Of a stretch of 8,999 nt of DNA, positions 1 through 5,829 are shown piece after piece. This stretch comes from Thermoprotei archaeon (GTDB lineage: Archaea > Thermoproteota > Thermoprotei_A > Sulfolobales > Ignisphaeraceae). The position numbers and the translations under genes are program-made. The notes beneath the pieces are model-generated. The model was not told the origin of the DNA, searched no databases, and saw nothing but the letters and a program-made list of their open reading frames with translations. Position 1 is the stretch's first letter. Each line of letters opens with the position of its first letter. Where the stretch lies: contig QMXA01000020.1 in assembly GCA_003661905.1 (NCBI GenBank), positions 1-8,999 on the forward strand. The letters run 5' to 3'.

Positions 1-2
1 CA

Positions 3-164
3 TATATAGCGATCATAGGCCTTAATAAGAGGGTAAAACAGTATGGCTTCATCATCGTCTTCTCTTCTTACAGGGATGTTCAATACAAGGATGCTGATAA
101 GTTCTTTGAGAAACTGAAAGATCAAATTAATGGATCTCAACACGCCTTGGAATTCTCCTCATGA
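3..164 (+). CDS. C-terminal 53 residues of an unidentified protein (cut by the window edge)
   Basis: The third reading frame is open from the window edge to a TGA at 162-164. The translation reads as real protein, with a strand-like stretch (YIAIIGLNKRVKQYGFIIVF) followed by a charged helix (KDADKFFEKLKDQI). The other two plus frames stop within the first 25 bases. A strand followed by a helix near the C-terminus could end an alpha/beta fold such as an ATPase, but too little is visible to assign a family. It ends 86 bases before the nuclease-like gene, which has its own promoter, so the two need not be co-transcribed. It is a real gene end with moderate confidence and unknown function. Confidence 0.5.
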   Translation, partial: YIAIIGLNKRVKQYGFIIVFSSYRDVQYKDADKFFEKLKDQINGSQHALEFSS

Positions 165-205
165 AGTCCTTATGCTTCAGGATGAAACTAGCGTAATTAA
201 TGTAT

Positions 206-220
206 AAAAAGCTTTATATA
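206..220 (+). promoter_or_regulatory. Archaeal promoter (BRE/TATA) of the PD-(D/E)XK gene
   Basis: An A-rich BRE-like stretch (AAAAAG) is followed by TTTATATA at 213-220. Counting about 26 bases from the middle of the box puts the RNA start near 243, so the ATG at 251 gets a very short leader. The in-frame TTG at 227 and ATG at 236 would lie upstream of the RNA start. This decides the start codon of the next gene. Confidence 0.65.
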
Positions 221-250
221 CACTGATTGCACAGTATGTATTGTGAGATT

Positions 251-1429
251 ATGCCATGGCCAATAGAGATTAAGGGAGATAAGTTGGTAGTCTGGGAGAG
301 ACAGGGAGGTACTAGAGGGACTAAATACTTCTACATACTTGATCCTCATCGGAAGAGGCTTATTCATGTGAGTCAGTTATTCACAAGCGTATTAGAGGGT
401 ACTTCGAGAGCTGGCAGACGAAGGGACTACAGACATGAGGTATCGCTGACAGTCTTAAGGAAGGAATTAGGCCCTGAGATTACACTATTTATGTTCTGGT
501 ATACTAACAAGGGATATGGTCCTAGTACCACGAAGTACATTATTAATTGCTCAAGAAAAACTATTGAAGAAGAAAGAGTAGATATAGCTAATGTATCTGT
601 CTATGAGTTTGAAGTACTGGGTCCCGAAAGGGAATGGATTGAGCTATATGAAAAATATGTGCATAAGATGATGGATACAGTAAGAAACATCGTGAATAAG
701 CTAGGAATAGATGTTCTATTTGCAGGACGTGCTAGAAGGCTCGAGGACTTATACACAAACTCTAAGCTAGGACTTATCAATGCGCTTATACAGCCTTCTT
801 GGCAGTCTAGGCAAAAAGCTCTTGAAACATACGTTAGAAGCACACATGAGCTATATGTACTGTTCCTTGCTGCTGACTCTTTGGATGCGAAGACCATCTA
901 TCACATCTCTAGCGACGGTAAGCCGTACTGGTGGATAGAATATGCTTCAGACTTCTCCACAGCTGTAGTAGAGACTTCAACTGATAGGAAGTATACTTTC
1001 TGGTTCCAGTTCTCGCCTAAAAAGTGGTGGGATGTCGTACGCGAGGGATGGATATACGCTATGTTTGGCAGACCTATTGGACAGCTCCCTCCTTCAAGGC
1101 AATATGTGCGACCTGACATAGTGATCATGAGAGGAGAGTACCAGCATAGGAGTGATCTTAAAAGAGCGACTCCTGCGTTAGTGGTGCTTATAGATGCTAA
1201 GATAAGTTTTGATGAAGCAGACTTTAAGCAGCTAGAGGGATACGCGAAGAACTTCGGAAAGCTATTTGGCGAAAAAGTGATTTATATCGTGGCATGCTTA
1301 GATAGAATTCCACCACGTTATAAAAGGATGTTAGAAAGAATAGGGTATCACATCATAGAGGAAGTAGTACCAGGGGAGAAGGGCGAGAAGAGATTTCAGG
1401 ATTTTATCAGGAAAGTACTCTGGGAATAG
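251..1429 (+). CDS. PD-(D/E)XK nuclease-like protein, restriction or McrC-like
   Basis: This is a 392-residue soluble protein when started at ATG 251; in-frame TTG 227 and ATG 236 would add eight or five residues but lie before the predicted RNA start. The C-terminal third carries a clear PD-(D/E)XK core: a possible helix Glu at about 230 (WWIEYAS), Pro-Asp at 288-289 (RPDIVIMRG), then Asp315-Ala-Lys317 in a hydrophobic strand (LVVLIDAK). Gln327 and Tyr331 follow (FKQLEGYAKNFG), the Q-x3-Y pattern found in many RecB/McrC-type nucleases. All the expected catalytic residues are present. The N-terminal 220 residues show no familiar motif and may recognise DNA or bind a partner. By family knowledge this fold cuts DNA with divalent metal. 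McrC-like nucleases work with a McrB-like GTPase, but none is visible here; the cut-off upstream gene could be a partner. Nuclease assignment is fairly secure and the McrC likeness is only a suggestion. Confidence 0.75.
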   Translation: MPWPIEIKGDKLVVWERQGGTRGTKYFYILDPHRKRLIHVSQLFTSVLEGTSRAGRRRDYRHEVSLTVLRKELGPEITLFMFWYTNKGYGPSTTKYIINCSRKTIEEERVDIANVSVYEFEVLGPEREWIELYEKYVHKMMDTVRNIVNKLGIDVLFAGRARRLEDLYTNSKLGLINALIQPSWQSRQKALETYVRSTHELYVLFLAADSLDAKTIYHISSDGKPYWWIEYASDFSTAVVETSTDRKYTFWFQFSPKKWWDVVREGWIYAMFGRPIGQLPPSRQYVRPDIVIMRGEYQHRSDLKRATPALVVLIDAKISFDEADFKQLEGYAKNFGKLFGEKVIYIVACLDRIPPRYKRMLERIGYHIIEEVVPGEKGEKRFQDFIRKVLWE

Positions 1430-1621
1430 TTGGGGAGAATAGCTATAGTTGAGCGATAATTATGGTTATTTAGAGGCATAATAATCATTATGAAATAGCT
1501 CTGGGAAATAACTGGTTAGACTTGGAGGAGGTTGAAGAGCCTAGCAAGTGTAAGGAATTGTTATTCTTCTATCGAGATAATTGAGGATTAAGAAGGGAAG
1601 GACTTCTTCTCTCTTTCACTC
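1430..1621. other. Gene-free stretch after the nuclease gene
   Basis: No convincing gene is present. A short plus-strand open stretch of about 38 codons ends in TGA near 1582 (LEEVEEPSKCKELLFFYRDN), but it has no good start and no promoter, and could be a remnant. A weak stem (AAGAAG pairing with CTTCTT) followed by a pyrimidine-rich run lies near 1590-1615 and might end transcription. Nothing else stands out. Confidence 0.3.
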
Positions 1622-1917
1622 CTATAATATTTGAAAATAGTTCTTCTGAAATCTTCTGAGTAAATCATATAGTGTCTTACTAAAGTTGCATTCGACTAGG
1701 TACTCGATTACAGCATCCCTTTCGCTTGGATCGAAATGTCTTCTCGTATAGCTCTACGCTCTGAACACGATTTGCTTCACTTTCTACGACGATTTTAATC
1801 CTATTAGAGAATATGAATCGGATATTTCTCAATCAGTTCTATGAGCTCTCTCATTGACATATCTAAAGGCATGAGCTCGTCTAAGAGATGTAGATAGAGT
1901 TTCTGCCTAGCACTCAT
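1622..1917 (-). pseudogene. Frameshifted remnant of an unidentified small protein
   Basis: Reading the minus strand from ATG 1917 gives 37 residues rich in helix-forming patterns (LLDELMPLDMSMRELIELIE), then TAA TAG at 1806-1801. Moving one base at about 1815 opens a second stretch (IFSNRIKIVVESEANRVQ) that ends near 1740. A second shift opens a third (RRHFDPSERDAVIEYLVECN, then SKTLYDLLRRF) that ends at TAG 1624-1622. The three pieces join in the same direction without overlap and look like one decayed protein of about 98 residues. The family is not recognised. The alternative is chance open frames. The protein-like composition and end-to-end order favour a remnant. Confidence 0.4.
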
Positions 1918-1970
1918 CAAAGTTTAATATATCACATGATGCCGTGAAACTTCTTAACTCTGGTTAATAG

Positions 1971-1992
1971 ATTCCTACTTTATCTTAGGAAT
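1971..1992 (-). terminator. Inverted repeat after the creatininase-family gene, possible terminator
   Basis: ATTCCTA and TAGGAAT form a perfect 7-bp stem around an 8-base loop, about 42 bases past the stop codon of the minus-strand hydrolase gene. No long T-run follows on the minus strand, and archaeal termination relies mainly on U-tracts, so this is only a candidate. Confidence 0.25.
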
Positions 1993-2033
1993 GGGGAAGT
2001 GGGGGCAATGATTGAATATATCAAGAAGGCAAT

Positions 2034-2717
2034 TTATAGTTTGTAATAGCACTCGCTAAATCTGAAGCTTTTAATGAAATTCTCAATATGACTAATCACT
2101 GCCTCAATGAATTCGAGACCAAGTTCAGGAGAGGCCTCTAGTGGGTTTCCTATAACTCCATACTTTCGCGGTTCAAGCCTCCTATACACTTCAAGGTCTC
2201 TGACTAAGCTACTATTTATAACCATAATACAGCTCGTCTCCCACGTACCTGCATGTTTATCCTTGGACGTATCAACTAGATTTAGTTCTTCGAGGATACG
2301 TGCTACACGAAACGCTATTATAGAAGCATTATGGCTTTCGTATAAATTATTACATGCTTCAATTATCGCTTTCTTCATTTGAGGACCTCCATGACCTATG
2401 ATTAAGACAAACTTCTCTTGTCCAAACTTTATGAAGTGCTCGATAATAGACTGTAAGTAATCTCCAAAGGTTCTGGGCTTCACATGTACGTTTCTGGGTC
2501 TTATAGGAATAGCTATGGTATAGGTTATTGGTGGTAATGAGACCCAGCCATTCCTCTCAGCAAGCTTATCAGCTATAAAACTTGCAATTAAGGTGTCTGT
2601 GTTTATAGGAAGATGAGCACCGTGACCTTCGACGGAGCCTATGGGCAGTATTATAGGTCCTCTGATTTCTTCTATGTACTCTTTGAGTTCAACCCACGAG
2701 AGATTATGAGGATGCAT
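2034..2717 (-). CDS. Creatininase-family metal-dependent amidohydrolase
   Basis: This is a 227-residue cytosolic protein. The family signature is plain: LPIGSVEGHGAHLPINTDT at residues 24-42 gives metal ligands Glu30, His32 and Asp41. IGHGG at 107-111 contains His109, and HAGTWETS at 155-162 matches the family's HAG-x-x-ETS block. Members bind two metal ions and open amide or formamide bonds. The family includes creatininase, MftE and the archaeal ArfB deformylase of riboflavin/F420 synthesis. The length and the N-terminal block (HGAHLPINTDTLIASFIA) resemble ArfB, but the usual NGHGGN is IGHGGP here, so the substrate is left open. ATG 2717 is preceded by a ribosome-binding-like GAGGATGA eight bases upstream. 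No neighbouring pathway gene is visible, so it appears to stand alone among accessory genes. Confidence 0.9.
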   Translation of the reverse strand: MHPHNLSWVELKEYIEEIRGPIILPIGSVEGHGAHLPINTDTLIASFIADKLAERNGWVSLPPITYTIAIPIRPRNVHVKPRTFGDYLQSIIEHFIKFGQEKFVLIIGHGGPQMKKAIIEACNNLYESHNASIIAFRVARILEELNLVDTSKDKHAGTWETSCIMVINSSLVRDLEVYRRLEPRKYGVIGNPLEASPELGLEFIEAVISHIENFIKSFRFSECYYKL

Positions 2718-2900
2718 GGGTCATCCTCTTTCGTAATTTTAGATAGCTAACCCTCCTTTAAGTATCCTATCTTACATCTTAAGTCTAGTAACCTTAGCAG
2801 AGGTAGGCTATTATCTTGTAGCTATAACTTGTTCAAGCTTGTCAAAGTACGCGTAGTGTACTATAGTTGATAACCATTATAAGAAGGCTAAAGCCAACAG
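2718..2900. other. Gene-free spacer between divergent transcription units
   Basis: This spacer separates the minus-strand hydrolase from the small plus-strand ORF at 2901. It holds a weak minus-strand TATA-like CTTAAAGG near 2757-2764 that could serve the hydrolase, and a plus-strand ATTATAAG at 2876-2883 about 20 bases before ATG 2901. No gene, RNA or repeat is seen in it. Confidence 0.3.
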
Positions 2901-3065
2901 ATGAAATATGAGAATGTGAAAGGAATGGTGCTTAGGCATGTAGTGGATATACCATATAATCTACTAGAACTAAATGCTGTGAATGAAGATTATGTAAGAA
3001 ACAAGGTTCTATCTGTATGTTCCTGTCATAATATTGAGAGTTATATATCAATACTTCTTAATTAA
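2901..3065 (+). CDS. Possible small protein, 54 residues, unknown
   Basis: This is an ATG-to-TAA frame of 54 residues (begins MKYENVKGMVLRHVVDIPYN, ends SCHNIESYISILLN). A TATA-like ATTATAAG at 2876-2883 predicts an RNA start within a few bases of ATG 2901, which fits the leaderless style of the window. The protein mixes hydrophobic and charged residues as a folded protein would, and has two Cys close together (CSC) but no recognisable domain. It faces the minus-strand regulator block tail to tail. It could be an intact small gene, a truncated larger one, or chance. It is included because a promoter and start coincide. Confidence 0.35.
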   Translation: MKYENVKGMVLRHVVDIPYNLLELNAVNEDYVRNKVLSVCSCHNIESYISILLN

Positions 3066-3075
3066 CTTAAGATGT

Positions 3076-3232
3076 CTATGGAATCATAACTGAAAATTCA
3101 AAGAAGTTTAGCAATTTATTGAGAACTAAGACAATGCTTTTTGCTAAGTCCCATAAGTACCTCGTATACCTCTCCTTGAACTCTCATCGTAGTCCATCTC
3201 TTCGGCGTATACTGTTCCCTTTTTACAAGCAT
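3076..3232 (-). pseudogene. Small ribbon-helix-helix-like gene with an apparent +1 frameshift
   Basis: ATG 3232 lies four bases after the stop of the upstream regulator gene, so the two form an operon. As read, the frame gives 38 residues and stops at TAA 3118-3116. The start (KRWTTMRVQGEVYEVLM) has the strand-then-helix pattern of ribbon-helix-helix antitoxin/CopG proteins. Removing one G from the GGG run opposite 3150-3152 continues the protein as DLAKSIVLVLNKLLNFFEF to TAG 3078-3076. The 51-residue result has the expected second helix, whereas the unshifted tail does not. Either the gene is freshly broken, there is a sequencing error in the G-run, or the short form is functional. Such proteins usually dimerise, bind DNA and repress their own promoter. 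Confidence 0.5.
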
Positions 3233-3235
3233 AGC

Positions 3236-4270
3236 TTAGAGAGCTTCCATTAAGAGACGCGGCAATATTTCTCTCTTAGCGATTGGCGTTAGCTTGTATA
3301 CCCAGTGGGGAGGCATGGAGGATCTCCTTCCTACTCTACGCCTATGCGGCCAATAGTCAATCAACACCATACCCCTCCTGACTAGCTCTTTCAGAACTTC
3401 ATCGAAGGGTTTAGAGCCTTTGAACTCTCTTTTAGCCTCTTCTTCCTCATATTCTACGACTGCCCTAAAGTCAAGGCTGTATATCTCACTAAGCCACTTT
3501 AAGAAGGCTAGGAAGTTCTCGTCTCTTAAGAGGTCAGATGAATAGCTTAAGTAATTCTTGTTAGTAGATAGCTCTACGAATATAGGGCGTGCATAGTCAG
3601 CACCTCTGATCATCTCGTGGGAGTATGCCTTACTGCTATAATAGTCCCAGAATACTAGCCCGATCTTTACTAACCTGTTAATAATGTCTGTTACATCCTC
3701 CCTACTAAGCATTACCCTAAGCGTGCGGATAAGGCCATGAGGTTCGATCCATAAGACAGACTCATATCCCCTGTATGGATCCTCAATAAAGTATTGGGAT
3801 AGTAGCCATGCTGCCTTGTTAACATCCCAACTCTCTTTACTCAGCTTATCTCTAACTTCCTTCTCAAACTTGTCGTAAACCCCATACATCAGTAATCCCT
3901 CCTTGACTAAATCTCGAAGAAATTTTCCCTCAAAGCTCCCACTTAAATTAGGGTCTATTCCCTGCTCTCTCAACATAGAGTTGAGGCAGTCAAGTATCTC
4001 GGTTGCTCTCCCGGGATGGATTATCTCTAGGTTTCTTATCACGTAGTGTGGGTCGAGAAGCTCGGCCTTCAAACAGAGGCATAACAGCATCTCCCATTCA
4101 TTAGAGTCACGGAGTGAACATATGAGATTCTCGATGGTTACAGGTAAGATAGGCTCGTTGAGAGTCCTACGAATAGCTTCTCTGAGGATTTCAGCCCAGT
4201 TAATATCCTTCCGCTCTCTCATCCTCTTTAGCATCTCCTTAGGCAACCTTATGCTGAACATGGATGACAT
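3236..4270 (-). CDS. Ribbon-helix-helix regulator fused to a large winged-helix-like region
   Basis: This is a 344-residue soluble protein. Residues 4-38 form a typical ribbon-helix-helix DNA-binding domain: strand MFSIRLPKEML, helix, then INWAEILREAIRRTL. Most such proteins end after 50-100 residues; this one continues for 300 more. That part is mostly helical, with two winged-helix-like stretches at about 190-232 (DIINRLVKIGLVFWDYY) and 287-335 (EVLKELVRRGMVLIDYW, then VYKLTPIAKREI). Start ATG 4270 has AGGTGA upstream, and the ATG three codons on (MFSIRLP) is an alternative. A TATA box and a tandem-repeat palindrome sit just before the gene, suggesting self-repression. It lies downstream of the TIR-like gene and just ahead of the small ribbon-helix-helix-like gene. 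A DNA-binding role is likely. Whether it controls the TIR-like gene, senses something or acts in defence is inference. Confidence 0.75.
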   Translation of the reverse strand: MSSMFSIRLPKEMLKRMRERKDINWAEILREAIRRTLNEPILPVTIENLICSLRDSNEWEMLLCLCLKAELLDPHYVIRNLEIIHPGRATEILDCLNSMLREQGIDPNLSGSFEGKFLRDLVKEGLLMYGVYDKFEKEVRDKLSKESWDVNKAAWLLSQYFIEDPYRGYESVLWIEPHGLIRTLRVMLSREDVTDIINRLVKIGLVFWDYYSSKAYSHEMIRGADYARPIFVELSTNKNYLSYSSDLLRDENFLAFLKWLSEIYSLDFRAVVEYEEEEAKREFKGSKPFDEVLKELVRRGMVLIDYWPHRRRVGRRSSMPPHWVYKLTPIAKREILPRLLMEAL

Positions 4271-4288
4271 CCTACTTCACCTAGTATT

Positions 4289-4308
4289 ACATGTATATAC
4301 ATGTATAT
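4289..4308 (-). promoter_or_regulatory. Tandem 10-bp repeat containing a 16-bp palindrome; likely operator
   Basis: ACATGTATAT occurs twice in direct succession (4289-4298 and 4299-4308), so equivalent faces lie one helical turn apart. Bases 4289-4304 form a perfect 16-bp palindrome. The element touches the TATA box and reaches toward the predicted RNA start of the ribbon-helix-helix gene. Ribbon-helix-helix dimers bind tandem half-sites at about this spacing, so self-regulation by the adjacent gene product is the natural reading. Confidence 0.6.
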
Positions 4309-4312
4309 AAAT
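4305..4312 (-). promoter_or_regulatory. TATA box of the ribbon-helix-helix regulator gene
   Basis: On the minus strand, TTTATATA occupies 4312-4305. The RNA start is expected near 4282, giving a leader of about 12 bases that contains AGGTGA before ATG 4270. The box overlaps the second copy of the 10-bp operator repeat. Confidence 0.6.
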
Positions 4313-4344
4313 GTTTTGTTGTTTAGTATACCAAGTATCCTTAA

Positions 4345-4372
4345 AGAAGAATAGACGCTATGTTATTCTTCT
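4345..4372 (-). terminator. Hairpin after the TIR-like gene, probable terminator
   Basis: AGAAGAATA and TATTCTTCT make a perfect 9-bp stem with a 10-base loop, starting five bases beyond the TIR-like stop codon on the minus strand. A pyrimidine-rich run ending in TTT follows. It lies before the regulator's own promoter, so it would separate the two transcripts. Confidence 0.45.
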
Positions 4373-4376
4373 ATAG

Positions 4377-5312
4377 CTATTTCTTTGAACTACCTAAGAC
4401 TGATCCTATAATTCCTGGTAATGCTATTAATCCTAGGACTGCTAATCCTCCTACTATCAGTCTACCTATTATCTCAAAGAACTCCTGTCTTCTTCTAGTT
4501 TCTATCCATTCCCTAAAGGAAGGCATTACAGCAGCTAGTTTGGCTCTAAGCTCCTCTAAATTATAAGGGTCAAACTCTATGAGTGGGGCACATTTGTAAG
4601 TAGTTAAGTAGGACGGTAAGCCCCCTAAGGAGACCCTTTTATCCTTCAATATGAGCATGGGCTTATTAAGGCCATATGCTATCCCTGTCTCACTATAAAG
4701 CCACTCTAATGTTCTCCAGAGCCCAGTCAAGGCATCTAAATGCCTAGGCGTTGCAATAGCTATTATAGCGTCACACTTTTGAATTTCCTCCCTGACTGTT
4801 ATAGGAACTTGTTCCTCGGGAACATGTCTTTCAATACCTATTGTAACGGTTTCAAAGCCCCATTCCTTAATCATCTCCACTATGGGGTCACCTACAGCTC
4901 TATCCTCAATGCGTAAGCCTCTGGAAATGAATATCTTGTAGAAGGGGCGTGGGTATACGTTTAGAACAAACTTTTTATCGTACTTAGTGACTCCTACATC
5001 AACCCATGTACCATTAATGTATTCATGTACACGATGTCTTACTATGAATAACCTTCTGCCTACGACGCCCTTGGGTAATAATATCCTAGCCCTACCTAAG
5101 AATATGTTGCTCTTCGGGGATATTTGTCCAGAAATACTTTCTACACTATATGTTCCAAAATCAAATTCTATCTCAAAGTCACTAAAATACAAATACGTAT
5201 CACTAGTGTTCTCAATCCAAAAACTAATAGTAGCTATCTCCCCAGGCGAATAAGTTGCTTTGTCGAAGTTCCATCTTAAGATCCAGTTACCCACAAGCCC
5301 CCATAATAACAC
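4377..5312 (-). CDS. Beta-sandwich/TIR-like protein with C-terminal membrane anchor
   Basis: This 311-residue protein has three parts. Residues 10-120 look like an immunoglobulin-like beta sandwich (WNFDKATYSPGEIATISFWI, then many strands). Residues 124-265 resemble a TIR-like fold: first strand YKIFISRG, helix IVEMIKEWGFE, REEIQKCDAIIAIATPR, then WLYSETGIAYGLNKPMLILK, where Glu208 sits where TIR-type NAD hydrolases keep their catalytic Glu. Residues 280-307 are one hydrophobic, Gly-rich helix followed by SSKK. Basic ETRRRQ before it suggests a tail anchor with the main body in the cytoplasm. No signal peptide is seen. TIR-like domains with sensor and membrane parts often serve antiviral defence by destroying NAD or making signals; that role is inferred here. 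Start is GTG 5312, with GTG 5294 as alternative. A nucleoside-deoxyribosyltransferase-like or non-catalytic fold is possible. Confidence 0.65.
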   Translation of the reverse strand: MLLWGLVGNWILRWNFDKATYSPGEIATISFWIENTSDTYLYFSDFEIEFDFGTYSVESISGQISPKSNIFLGRARILLPKGVVGRRLFIVRHRVHEYINGTWVDVGVTKYDKKFVLNVYPRPFYKIFISRGLRIEDRAVGDPIVEMIKEWGFETVTIGIERHVPEEQVPITVREEIQKCDAIIAIATPRHLDALTGLWRTLEWLYSETGIAYGLNKPMLILKDKRVSLGGLPSYLTTYKCAPLIEFDPYNLEELRAKLAAVMPSFREWIETRRRQEFFEIIGRLIVGGLAVLGLIALPGIIGSVLGSSKK

Positions 5313-5346
5313 TGACTTCCTACGACATAGATTTTACGCTAAGAAC

Positions 5347-5354
5347 TCTTAAAA
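5347..5354 (-). promoter_or_regulatory. Candidate TATA box of the TIR-like gene
   Basis: On the minus strand, TTTTAAGA at 5354-5347 predicts an RNA start near 5324, giving a leader of about 12 bases to GTG 5312 with GGAAG just before it. A second AT-rich box (GTAAAATC, about 5338-5331) would instead favour the GTG at 5294, so the start remains uncertain. Confidence 0.35.
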
Positions 5355-5380
5355 CAGTCGAGCTCCGCATTCTAAGCTAA

Positions 5381-5593
5381 GCATGCCAAGTAGCGACCAC
5401 TGTAATAGTAGAATCATCGATATATACCCTTGGTAAAATAATTGACCGTGAGGCATGTGAAGCGATCGAAGCATTTCAGTGATCGGAAACTCTCCTGAAA
5501 ATTTTCAGTGGCGACCCCATAGACACCTCCAGGTTAATTAGGAACTATTTGTGTATAATACTTAATACTATTTCAAGTGAAGTATCACTCTAG
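5381..5593 (+). pseudogene. Possible decayed gene with one in-frame TGA
   Basis: One plus frame runs 71 codons from after a TAA to a TAG at 5591-5593, broken only by TGA at 5480-5482. The part before the stop (VATTVIVESSIYTLGKIIDR then EACEAIEAFQ) and the part after (SETLLKIFSGDPIDTSRLIR) both read like protein. There is no start codon of good context and no family match. The opposite strand has a 41-codon frame (ATG 5474 to TAA 5349) that looks less protein-like. Chance is a fair alternative. Confidence 0.25.
5495..5508. repeat. Perfect 14-bp palindrome
   Basis: CTGAAAATTTTCAG reads the same on both strands. TTTCAGTG occurs at its right end (5503-5510) and again at 5474-5481. No promoter is clearly linked to it, and it lies inside the possible decayed gene, so its role is unknown. 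Confidence 0.35.
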
Positions 5594-5812
5594 AAATCAC
5601 ATTGATGAAGATACGAAAACAGTAGAAGTAATCTGCATTGATAGAGGTCTTGGAAATCGTGTATATCTCCTAGCGGGACTAGATCTGCCTCCTTAACTCC
5701 AAGTCTTAGCAATCTCTCTATTGCCTTGAGGATAACGTTAGAGCCAGAAGTCCGTTAGATTCCCCATGTGTACATCTGGTATTACTAACTTAGTCCTACC
5801 CGTACCTCTCAC
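5590..5812 (-). pseudogene. Truncated, frameshifted calcineurin-like phosphoesterase remnant
   Basis: From GTG 5812 the minus strand encodes MRGTGRTKLVIPDVHMGNL and stops at TAA 5740-5738. A one-base shift just before that stop continues as NVILKAIERLLRLGVKEADL followed by VPLGDIHDFQDLY, ending at TAG 5592-5590. Together these give the first two metallophosphoesterase signatures in order and at a sensible distance: Asp-x-His (D13, H15) and Gly-Asp-x-x-Asp-Phe. The later GNH(D/E) and His blocks are missing, so only about the first 75 of some 200 residues survive. A strong TATA box (5842-5835) still stands at the right distance for a leaderless GTG 5812. The gene once encoded a metal-dependent phosphoesterase and is now very likely dead. 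Confidence 0.55.
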
Positions 5813-5829
5813 CGACAACACTAGTAGGA

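Noticed and set aside
601..1128. Minus-strand open frames opposite the nuclease gene
   Set aside because: They lie wholly inside the plus-strand frame that carries the PD-(D/E)XK motifs, and their translations are Ser/Leu-rich without domains.
2107..2382. Plus-strand open frame opposite the creatininase-family gene
   Set aside because: The minus strand has all family motifs across this stretch; the plus frame is a shadow.
4360..5253. Plus-strand open frames opposite the TIR-like gene
   Set aside because: They lie in the complement of a longer frame with coherent domains, and have no promoter or ribosome-binding site.
5349..5474. Minus-strand 41-codon frame beginning at ATG 5474
   Set aside because: It has an odd composition, no promoter at the right distance and no motif, and overlaps the more protein-like plus-strand frame.
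5480..5482. TGA read as selenocysteine in the frame 5381-5593
   Set aside because: No start codon, no SECIS-like structure and no known selenoprotein motif; decay or chance is simpler.
5464..5520. C/D-box guide RNA around the repeated TTTCAGTG motifs
   Set aside because: CTGA-like D boxes are present, but no properly placed C box (TGATGA) is found on the same strand.
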